Shown here piece after piece: positions 1 to 5,834 of a stretch of DNA of 8,578 nt. The stretch is from Chitinophaga pinensis. Lineage in GTDB: Bacteria; Bacteroidota; Bacteroidia; Flavobacteriales; Flavobacteriaceae. The stretch covers positions 1 to 8,578 of the forward strand of contig CALPNL020000079.1 of the NCBI GenBank assembly GCA_943324925.2. Reading direction: 5' to 3'. Below the pieces are notes generated by a model. That model searched no databases. It was not told where the DNA came from and saw only the letters and a program-made list of their open reading frames with translations. Within the stretch, counting starts at the first letter, position 1, and the number at the start of each line of letters is the position of its first letter. A program made the position numbers and the translations under genes.

Positions 1-297
1 CGCATCAGAATCGCCTAAGATTTCTATTTTTGTAACTTGGATTTCAAATTTTTGTCCCGCACCTTGGCTTTCCACTAAATTACCCGTTACTGAAACCGCC
101 GCACCAGTGGTAATGCGCTTCAAGGTTTCCTCTGGGGTATTTTCAAAATCAACTACACACTGAATATTATTTATAGTCGAACCGTCATTTAACGCAATAA
201 ACTGATTGTTTCTAAACGTGCGCACCCATCCTTTGGCATTCACTTCATGCAACGTTTTGGTACTATTCAATAAATCTTTAACCTTGGTATGTTTCAT
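1..297 (-). CDS. asnS: Asparaginyl-tRNA synthetase, N-terminal part (3' end outside window)
   Basis: The frame is open from the ATG at 297 to the window edge, giving the first 99 residues. It reads MKHTKVKDLLNS, then a GWVRTFRNN segment, ALNDGST, NIQCVVDF and an ESQGAGQKFEIQV stretch. This is the OB-fold anticodon-binding domain at the N-terminus of class IIb aminoacyl-tRNA synthetases, and the wording is that of Bacteroidetes AsnS. The enzyme charges tRNA-Asn with asparagine in the cytoplasm, using ATP. The class II catalytic domain lies beyond position 1 and cannot be seen. AspS and LysS share the fold; the close match to remembered flavobacterial AsnS makes AsnS the best call. It is transcribed away from the rest of the window, and a -7-type promoter element lies about 45 bases upstream of the start. 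Confidence 0.93.
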   Translation of the reverse strand, partial: MKHTKVKDLLNSTKTLHEVNAKGWVRTFRNNQFIALNDGSTINNIQCVVDFENTPEETLKRITTGAAVSVTGNLVESQGAGQKFEIQVTKIEILGDSDA

Positions 298-339
298 CTT
301 GAAAATCTAATAATATTAAAATAAACCTAATAATAGATG

Positions 340-347
340 CAAATATA
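340..347 (-). promoter_or_regulatory. asnS: Putative -7 promoter element of asnS
   Basis: On the minus strand this reads TATATTTG, an exact match to the Bacteroidetes sigma-ABfr -7 consensus TAnnTTTG. It would place the transcript start near 333 and leave a 5' leader of about 35 bases before the asnS ATG. I do not see a well-spaced -33 TTG: the nearest one is only 12 bases upstream of the element. Only the -7 box is therefore supported. Confidence 0.5.
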
Positions 348-421
348 ATGGATTTCGACCAATTTTCCTCGTTCAAAATAAACGATTTATCCGATATTTT
401 ATTTTGTAAGTAGTCTTTTTT

Positions 422-534
422 TGGGCGTGCCCCACCGTAAAAACTCCGGGTCGGGCTTTCCGCTACAAGTCCTCGTAAAGTTCCACTGCGTTCTACTTTA
501 CTGTGGGCTTTTCGCTGTAATCCCTCACGCGGGA
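422..534. repeat. Structured intergenic repeat, Flavobacterium-type
   Basis: This GC-richer block stands out from its AT-rich surroundings. It opens with the palindrome GGGCGTGCCC, continues with GGGTCGGGCTTTCCGCT, has an inner inverted repeat GTAAAGT (475-481) / ACTTTAC (495-501), and closes with AATCCCTCACGCGGG. The pattern of conserved GC-rich ends with a variable inner hairpin is what I remember of a short interspersed intergenic repeat in Flavobacterium genomes; I could not check copy number. A 92-codon open frame crosses it on the minus strand (278-556), but it runs into the asnS start and the palindrome and looks accidental. The element shares TTCCACTGC (481-489) with the reverse complement of the repeat at 7403-7468. 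Confidence 0.55.
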
Positions 535-537
535 TAA

Positions 538-570
538 ACACCTGACCCGTTTTCAAAACGGGTCAGGTGT
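538..570. repeat. Perfect 33-bp palindrome (ACACCTGACCCGTTTT arms)
   Basis: Two perfectly complementary 16-base arms, ACACCTGACCCGTTTT and its reverse complement, surround a single central C. It would form a very stable hairpin. No U-tract follows on either strand (AAAATA on plus, TTTATCCC on minus), and there is no gene ending nearby for it to terminate, so a role as a plain terminator is doubtful here. The same left arm and the same right flank (TCAGGTGTAAAATA) recur at 5786-5824. Confidence 0.85.
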
Positions 571-649
571 AAAATACAATTTAAAGAATCCCCGATTTTA
601 CAAAAATTAAAATCTGTTAAATTCTTGCTATTAATATAGGAGGAAAGCC

Positions 650-733
650 ATGCTTATTGTTAAATTTTACTATAACATGAAAATAATGTCATTATTTAAT
701 AACTCAAATCTTTTTTCAACATCTACAAGTTAA
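650..733 (+). CDS. Possible 27-aa micro-ORF with strong ribosome binding site
   Basis: The ATG at 650 is preceded by AGGAGG (638-643) with a 6-base spacer, an ideal Shine-Dalgarno arrangement. That is rare in Flavobacteria, which mostly start genes without one. The frame runs 27 codons to TAA at 731-733. The peptide begins MLIVKFYYNMKIM and ends in a Ser/Thr-rich tail; I recognise no family. It could be a real small peptide, a leader, the damaged start of a longer gene, or chance. A weak nested inverted repeat lies just upstream (584-626). There is no other evidence of coding. Confidence 0.2.
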   Translation: MLIVKFYYNMKIMSLFNNSNLFSTSTS

Positions 734-890
734 TTGAAGAAATTACATTTGAAGAAATAAGATATAAATTTTTATAGCTAAGTCTGACTTTCTAAGACCT
801 ATTAATAAAGTTGTATTAAATCTAGTGACTAGTGTCCGTGTAAAATTTCTACGCCCAGCCAACGTAAGGCTATTTGCAAAAGCGAAATAA

Positions 891-968
891 CACCTGACTA
901 AAGAAAACTGGGTTACCTACAACGGGCAGAAATTCCATATTGGAGAAAAACGCAAAAAATCTTTGACT
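891..968 (+). pseudogene. Possible short relic of a coding region
   Basis: One frame reads through about 25 codons with protein-like composition, including NWVTYNGQKFHIGEKRKK, before a TAA near 977. A stop codon lies directly upstream in frame (888-890) and no start codon is present, so it cannot be a complete gene. The wording resembles the C-terminal beta-strand end seen in some integrase or transposase proteins, but I cannot assign it. The start of the relic coincides with half of the ACACCTGAC palindrome arm (890-898), which might mark a junction. Confidence 0.2.
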
Positions 969-1023
969 GCCTAAAAGTTCCAAAAGGACTTGCAAAGTTT
1001 CAAGCACAATAAATTATAATAAG

Positions 1024-1353
1024 ATGAAAAAAGTACTCTTCGGATTAATCGCCACAGTTATGTTTTCAGCCAGTGGATTTGCAACTAATGTTGACAATTT
1101 CACTATCCTGAAAAAAGAAATTACCAGTATTTCCATTGATGGAAAATCCTATTCTCCTCAGGAATTTAGTAAATTAAGTACTGAATTTTTAAAAACCGCA
1201 GCACCTTGTACAGTAACTTCTACTATAACTGTATTAACCCAAATTGGTCCGATGGAATTTACATTCACAAAGACTTTTGAAGCTACGTGGTGGGCTTGCT
1301 TGCTTGCTAAAGCTGCAGCTTTTTTAGCTAGCATTTGGACTCCAAGTGTATAA
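1024..1353 (+). CDS. Small secreted protein of unknown function (109 aa)
   Basis: The N-terminus MKKVLFGLIATVMFSASGFA is a textbook Sec signal peptide with likely cleavage after Ala20, leaving a mature protein of about 89 residues. The mature part starts polar (residues 21-60, with a KSYSPQEFSK segment), continues with a Thr-rich beta-prone stretch (61-86), and ends in a hydrophobic, Trp-rich, probably helical tail (88-105, with WWACLLAKAAAFLASIW). It has just two cysteines, Cys62 and Cys92, which could form one disulfide. No lipobox, type IX sorting domain or known enzyme motif is visible. A strong terminator follows 11 bases after the stop, and two GLPGLI genes and an outer-membrane barrel gene follow in the same direction. 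I do not recognise the family. A membrane-active or receptor-bound secreted polypeptide is an inference from layout and composition only. Confidence 0.75.
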   Translation: MKKVLFGLIATVMFSASGFATNVDNFTILKKEITSISIDGKSYSPQEFSKLSTEFLKTAAPCTVTSTITVLTQIGPMEFTFTKTFEATWWACLLAKAAAFLASIWTPSV

Positions 1354-1364
1354 TCATAAGTTTC

Positions 1365-1398
1365 TACGAGTAGCTTGAATTAGCTACTCGTATTTTTT
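1365..1398 (+). terminator. Intrinsic terminator between the small secreted protein and the GLPGLI genes
   Basis: An 11-bp perfect stem, TACGAGTAGCT (1365-1375) and AGCTACTCGTA (1382-1392), encloses a 6-base loop and is followed directly by TTTTTT (1393-1398). This is the best intrinsic terminator in the window. It ends the transcript of the 109-aa protein. The next start codon is only 19 bases downstream, with no room for a promoter, so the downstream genes would depend on read-through. Confidence 0.88.
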
Positions 1399-1417
1399 AA
1401 TCATTAAAATTCATAAA

Positions 1418-2236
1418 ATGAAAACATATTTACTCTTAATATTTTTTACATTTTCTGTAGCCTTCAGTCAATTACAGAATGGAGTGGTAAACTATACTTT
1501 TTTTGCCAACGGCGCTAAAAAAGAAGCAAAATTGATTTTCAACAGTAGTGAAAGTATTTTTACCATAAAAAATGACCTTGTAAATAAAAAAAAGGTTGAA
1601 GTTACTGGAAACGAAGAGAAATCACAAATTAATACTTCTATAAATTTATGGAAAGATATACCCGATGACTTAGGGTTGCTAACCAATATTAAGGACAATT
1701 GTATAATTGAGCATAAATTTTTCCCAATTGACTTCGCAGCCATCAAATTTGACACTTTATTTGTTAAAGACACGGCAAGAATAATCTCATGGGAGTTGCT
1801 CAATGAAACTAAAAACATTAATTCATTTAACTGTCAAAAAGCACGGGGAAATTTCAGAGGCCGAACTTACACCGTATGGTTTACTAATGACATTCCTGTT
1901 AATCTGGGACCTTGGAAACTCAACGGGCTTCCCGGGCTTATTTTAGAAGCGACAGATTCTTTAAATCAATTTCAATATTTTGCAGAAAAAGTTGAATTGC
2001 AAATGGAAGTAAATACCATAGATACTGAGGGTTTTTTCAATCAAATCTATATAACCCCAATAATAGAAAGGTCTAAATTTCTTATACTTATGGAATTAAT
2101 AAATAAAGAAGTTAACGCAAAAATCGATTCTTCAATGCCAAGGGGAGTCATTTCTACTACTAACAAAACCAGTTCTAAAATAGTAGAAGACAATAATTTT
2201 TTGGAAATTAATTTTGATGATATTAAATTAAAATAA
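1418..2236 (+). CDS. GLPGLI family secreted protein, copy 1
   Basis: This 272-residue protein has a signal peptide (MKTYLLLIFFTFSVAFS, cleavage before Gln18). The family-defining motif GLPGLI is at residues 170-175, within the usual context of GRTYTVWFTNDIP, then GPWKLNGLPGLI, then LEATD. The upstream segment ISWELLNETK and a CQKA motif at 139-142 are also characteristic of the family (TIGR01200, first noted in Porphyromonas gingivalis). The family is secreted, widespread in Bacteroidetes and has no established biochemical role. The gene sits 19 bases after a strong terminator and 50 bases before a start of its own paralogue (about 70% identical by eye, closest in the middle, most different around residues 65-95 and 215-240). 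Its final codons contain a dead copy of the start of the outer-membrane barrel gene, showing that it arose by tandem duplication. Confidence 0.9.
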   Translation: MKTYLLLIFFTFSVAFSQLQNGVVNYTFFANGAKKEAKLIFNSSESIFTIKNDLVNKKKVEVTGNEEKSQINTSINLWKDIPDDLGLLTNIKDNCIIEHKFFPIDFAAIKFDTLFVKDTARIISWELLNETKNINSFNCQKARGNFRGRTYTVWFTNDIPVNLGPWKLNGLPGLILEATDSLNQFQYFAEKVELQMEVNTIDTEGFFNQIYITPIIERSKFLILMELINKEVNAKIDSSMPRGVISTTNKTSSKIVEDNNFLEINFDDIKLK

Positions 2237-2286
2237 GAGTTAAATCAATATAAAAGTGAATCATTTAAATTAAAAAGTTGGTAACT

Positions 2287-3135
2287 ATGGAGAAATTGAA
2301 AGGGATTAAAATGGCACAGTTTTTCTGGTTACTATTTATAACGATTTATAGCTACGGACAATCACAGAATGGAGTGGTAACCTACAATTATTTTGTCAAT
2401 GGCGCTAAAAAAGAAGCAAAATTGAGGTTCAATAATAGTCAAAGTATTTTCACCATAAAAAAAGACCAATTGAATAAAAAAAAGGTTGAGGTTATTGGAA
2501 GAGAAGAGGAAAATTCAAATATGAATATTGATCTTTATTTTAATTTTGACATTAATACTCCTATTAGCTTAGGAATGCTAACGGACATTAAGAACAATTA
2601 TACAATTGATCATAATTTTTTTCCAATTGACTTCGCAGCCATCAAATTTGACACTTTATTTGTGAAAGACAAGGCTAGAATTATTTCCTGGGAATTACTC
2701 AATGAAACCAAAAACATTAATTCATTTAGCTGTCAAAAAGCAATAGGAAATTTTAGAGGCCGAACCTATACCGTTTGGTTTACTAATGACATTCCTGTTA
2801 GTCTGGGACCTTGGAAACTCAACGGGCTTCCAGGGCTTATTTTAGAAGCGACTGATTCATTAAATCAATTTCAATTTTTTGCCGAAAAAATAGAATTACA
2901 AATGGAAGTAAATACCTTAGATACTAGAGGGTTTTTCAATCATACCTATATAACACCAATACAAGAGAGAATAATTTATGTATCTTTTGTAGAGTTGATG
3001 TTTAAGGAAATTACCACAAAAATTAGATCTTCGATGCCTAGAGGAGTGGTTTCTACAACCAATAATGCCAATGCAAAAGTAGTAGATGAAAACAATTTAA
3101 TTGAAATTAATTTTGATGATATTAAAAAAAAATAG
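2287..3135 (+). CDS. GLPGLI family secreted protein, copy 2
   Basis: This is the paralogue of the gene just upstream, 282 residues from the ATG at 2287. I chose that start over a TTG at 2278 because it is a normal ATG, and over the ATG at 2311 because it keeps the basic n-region (EKLKGIK) in front of the hydrophobic core WLLFITIYSYG; the 2311 start would leave an uncharged signal peptide. The mature part begins near QSQNGVV, aligned with QLQNGVV in copy 1. It keeps ISWELLNETK, CQKA, GRTYTVWFTNDIP and GPWKLNGLPGLI intact. The last 20 bases overlap the start of the outer-membrane barrel gene, which implies translational coupling, so this copy is probably the ancestral partner of the barrel. Biochemical function is unknown for the family. 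Confidence 0.9.
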   Translation: MEKLKGIKMAQFFWLLFITIYSYGQSQNGVVTYNYFVNGAKKEAKLRFNNSQSIFTIKKDQLNKKKVEVIGREEENSNMNIDLYFNFDINTPISLGMLTDIKNNYTIDHNFFPIDFAAIKFDTLFVKDKARIISWELLNETKNINSFSCQKAIGNFRGRTYTVWFTNDIPVSLGPWKLNGLPGLILEATDSLNQFQFFAEKIELQMEVNTLDTRGFFNHTYITPIQERIIYVSFVELMFKEITTKIRSSMPRGVVSTTNNANAKVVDENNLIEINFDDIKKK

Positions 3136-5785
3136 GATAGTGGTTTTGTTTGTTTTGATGTTAAACGTTTCTTATTCCCAAACTACAATTAGTGGAGTAG
3201 TCAAAGATGTAGAATTGAATGTAGTTTCAAATTGTAATGTAGTATTGAAAGACCCAACTAACAAGTTGATTATTACTTTTACACATTCACAAGAGAATGG
3301 AACTTTTAAATTCAATACCAATAAATTTGGAAAATTTTTACTAGTTTTTTCGGCATTTAATTACGCACCTAAAACATTTGAGATAGAAGTTACCTCTGAA
3401 TCAAAAGTGATCGAAAAAAATGCAGTTTTAACTCCTAAATCATTAGAGTTAAATGAAGTAATTGTAATTCAAGAGCGGGCAATAACAATTAAGAAAGATA
3501 CAATTACTTTTTTGGCCAAATCATTTTTACAAGGTAACGAACAAGTGGTGGAGGATCTACTTAAAAAAATTCCTGGTCTGACAATTGATCAAAATGGAAC
3601 TATAAAAGTAGGCAGTCAAGAAATTGAAAAAGTAATGGTTGACGGCGATGATTTTTTTGAAAAAGGGTATAAACTCCTAACGAAAAACATGCCGGTTAAC
3701 CCAATAGAAAAAGTAGAATTGTACCAACATTACTCTAATAATAAACATTTAAAAGGGATAGAAAACAGTAATAAAGTAGCGTTAAACTTAACACTTAAAG
3801 AGAATTTTAAACGGCAATGGTTTGGAAACATGCAATTAGGTTATGGATTAGTTTCAGAAAACCGTTATGATGCAGGAAGTAACTTAATGAATTTTGGTAA
3901 AAAAAATAAATTTTATTTTATTACTAATTTAAATAATATTGGTAATAATGCCACTGGCGAAATAAACAATATAATCAGACCTTATAGAATGGATGGTATA
4001 GAAATTATTGGAGATAATCAAAGTACAAACGCATTGCTTGATTTAAGTACTTTTAATCCAACTTTAAAACAAAAAAGAGTGAATTTTAATAATGCAGAAA
4101 TGCTTTCATTGAACTCAATTTTTACACTTTCTCCTAAAGTAAAACTTAAAGCAATGGGGTTTTTTAATTCTGATGAGAATGATTTTTATAGAAACAGCTT
4201 TCAGTCTTTTTTGGTAGGAAACACTTCCTTTGAAAATACTGAAAATTTTGTAGGAAGGAAAACTCAAATAACAGGTTTTGGAAAAATAGACTTGACGTAT
4301 GATATTTCTAAAACAAAAGCATTCGAGTATACCGGTAAGATAAATAAAACAAACGAAAAAAACAAAAGCGATTTAGTGTTTAATGGGGATTTTATAAATG
4401 AAAATCTAAAAAGTGACAATCAACTCATAGACCAAAAATTAGTTTGGACCAATAAATTTAAAAGCAATAAAGTATTGTTGATATCTGGAAGGTACATTAA
4501 TGAAGAAACACCGCAAAACTACAACGTCAATAAATTTATATATCAAGATTTATTTGCTCAAACCGCAAACAATATATTGCAAACTAGTGAAAATAAAATG
4601 CAATTCGCAGGAGTAGAAGCTTATTTATTAGACCGCAAAGCAAACGGTAATTTATTTGAACTTAGATTTGGGAATCAATACAGAAATGATGAGTTACTTT
4701 CCCATTTCAAAATAAAAAATAATGAAACTATTGTTTCTGAACCGGTAAGTTTTCAAAATAATTTATCATACACCACTTCTGATTTGTATTTAAATACTAT
4801 TTATAGGTTTAAATACAAAAAAATCACGATGGCTTCACAACTAGATATTCATCAACTTTTTAATAGTTTAAAAACGGATGAATATTTAAAAACTCAAAAC
4901 CCTTTTTTTATTAATCCTAAATTGGGACTCGAATGGGAAATAAATAAAAAAAATAAAATTTTAGCTTCCTATTCAATTAATAAATCAAACGCTACTATTT
5001 TGGACATTTACAATGGTTATATTCAAACTAGTTTTCGTTCTTTTTCAAAAGGTACGGGTAGTTTCAATCAATTAAATGCTTCGACTGCTTTGGTAAATTA
5101 TACTTTTGGTAATTGGGGAGAAAAATTTTTCGGCAATTTTTCATTAGTTTTATTAAAAGACAATGATTTTTTCAGTACTAATACAATACTTACTCAAAAC
5201 TATTCTCAATTTGAAAAGGTACTTTTCAATAATCGGGAATTTTTAACATTCTTCTCCAATATAGAAAGGTATTTTAAACCCATTTCGTCTAATTTGAAAA
5301 TAACTGTTGACGGGTCTAAATCTAATTATAAGAACAGTGTAAATAATTCTGATTTACGAGAAATAAATAATAATTCTTTAAATTATGGTTTCGAAATCCG
5401 TTCAGGTTTTAAAGGAATATTAAACTATCATATAGGTTCAAAATGGGATTACAATGAAATAAAAACTACTAATACAAATTCCTACACTAATACTATGACA
5501 TTTATAGATCTGTCATTTGTTATTAATGAAAGATTAAATTTTCAAATACAAACGGAACGGTATCACTTTGGGAATCTAGATAAAGATAGTAATAAATATT
5601 ATTTTATGGATTTAGAAGCCCGGTATACCACACCCTCTGGTAAATTACATTTCTCGCTTTCAGGAAACAATCTCTTCAACACAGCAACTTTTAGAAGTTA
5701 TAGTATTAACGATATTAGTATTTCAAAAACTGAATACCGCTTACAACCAAGATACGTTCTTTTTAAAATGGAATTCAGGTTTTAA
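3116..5785 (+). CDS. Outer-membrane beta-barrel protein, TonB-dependent receptor-like
   Basis: From the ATG at 3116 this is an 889-residue protein; an in-frame TTG at 3101 is less likely, since the ATG gives an ideal signal peptide (MILKKNRIVVLFVLMLNVSYS, cleavage before Gln22). Residues about 23-110 look like a carboxypeptidase-regulatory-like beta-sandwich (ISGVVKD start, GTFKFNTNKFGKFLLVFSAFNY). Residues about 114-230 are plug-like, with VEDLLKKIPGL (144-154), QNGTIKVGSQEIEKVMVDGDDFF and TKNMPVNPIEKVELYQ. The rest, to a C-terminal MEFRF, has the alternating Tyr/Phe/Asn pattern of a large barrel and ends in Phe as outer-membrane barrels usually do. No clear TonB box, no SusD partner and no DNA-binding anti-sigma partner are present, so the cargo is unknown. 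Proteins of this type are commonly found beside GLPGLI genes in Bacteroidetes. The start overlaps the preceding gene by 20 bases. Confidence 0.88.
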   Translation: MILKKNRIVVLFVLMLNVSYSQTTISGVVKDVELNVVSNCNVVLKDPTNKLIITFTHSQENGTFKFNTNKFGKFLLVFSAFNYAPKTFEIEVTSESKVIEKNAVLTPKSLELNEVIVIQERAITIKKDTITFLAKSFLQGNEQVVEDLLKKIPGLTIDQNGTIKVGSQEIEKVMVDGDDFFEKGYKLLTKNMPVNPIEKVELYQHYSNNKHLKGIENSNKVALNLTLKENFKRQWFGNMQLGYGLVSENRYDAGSNLMNFGKKNKFYFITNLNNIGNNATGEINNIIRPYRMDGIEIIGDNQSTNALLDLSTFNPTLKQKRVNFNNAEMLSLNSIFTLSPKVKLKAMGFFNSDENDFYRNSFQSFLVGNTSFENTENFVGRKTQITGFGKIDLTYDISKTKAFEYTGKINKTNEKNKSDLVFNGDFINENLKSDNQLIDQKLVWTNKFKSNKVLLISGRYINEETPQNYNVNKFIYQDLFAQTANNILQTSENKMQFAGVEAYLLDRKANGNLFELRFGNQYRNDELLSHFKIKNNETIVSEPVSFQNNLSYTTSDLYLNTIYRFKYKKITMASQLDIHQLFNSLKTDEYLKTQNPFFINPKLGLEWEINKKNKILASYSINKSNATILDIYNGYIQTSFRSFSKGTGSFNQLNASTALVNYTFGNWGEKFFGNFSLVLLKDNDFFSTNTILTQNYSQFEKVLFNNREFLTFFSNIERYFKPISSNLKITVDGSKSNYKNSVNNSDLREINNNSLNYGFEIRSGFKGILNYHIGSKWDYNEIKTTNTNSYTNTMTFIDLSFVINERLNFQIQTERYHFGNLDKDSNKYYFMDLEARYTTPSGKLHFSLSGNNLFNTATFRSYSINDISISKTEYRLQPRYVLFKMEFRF

Positions 5786-5818
5786 ACACCTGACCCGTTT
5801 TTAAATCCCGTCAGGTGT
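5786..5818. terminator. Shared hairpin between convergent genes (imperfect copy of the 538-570 palindrome)
   Basis: The element starts on the base after the barrel gene's stop codon and lies 16 bases from the end of scoB, so it probably ends transcription from both sides. Arms ACACCTGAC and GTCAGGTGT give a 9-bp outer stem. The inner part is ACCCGTTTTT facing AAATCCCGT, with two C-C and one T-T mismatch. The left arm equals that of the palindrome at 538-553 and the right flank TCAGGTGTAAAATA equals 563-576. Confidence 0.7.
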
Positions 5819-5834
5819 AAAATAGTTAGTTACT

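Larger units (their letters stand above)
571..1023. other. Gene-poor intergenic stretch before the accessory cluster
   Basis: No convincing gene is visible on either strand. The stretch is very AT-rich. It contains a nested weak inverted repeat (AAGAAT 584-589 / ATTCTT 621-626, with GATTTT 594-599 / AAAATC 609-614 inside), a strong AGGAGG at 638-643 ahead of a 27-codon ORF, a direct repeat TTGAAGAAAT at 734-743 and 749-758, a lone half of the palindrome arm (ACACCTGAC, 890-898), and a short possible coding relic at 891-968. No clear TAnnTTTG promoter for the gene at 1024 was found; AATCTTTG at 958-965 is only a weak match. Confidence 0.6.

Noticed and set aside
278..556. 92-codon open frame on the minus strand
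   Set aside because: It begins in the right arm of the palindrome at 538-570, crosses the structured repeat, and ends inside the start of asnS. The composition follows the repeat, not a protein family.
538..570. Origin of replication or tRNA-like element
   Set aside because: A simple perfect palindrome with a one-base centre; no DnaA-box cluster and no tRNA features such as a CCA end or anticodon arm.
1024..1353. Ribosomally made, enzymatically modified peptide (for example lanthipeptide or graspetide) precursor
   Set aside because: The protein has a Sec signal peptide, no double-glycine leader, only two cysteines, and no modification enzyme or dedicated ABC transporter gene follows.
1492..1818. 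108-codon open frame on the minus strand
   Set aside because: Antisense to the first GLPGLI gene, whose signal peptide and motif establish the real frame.
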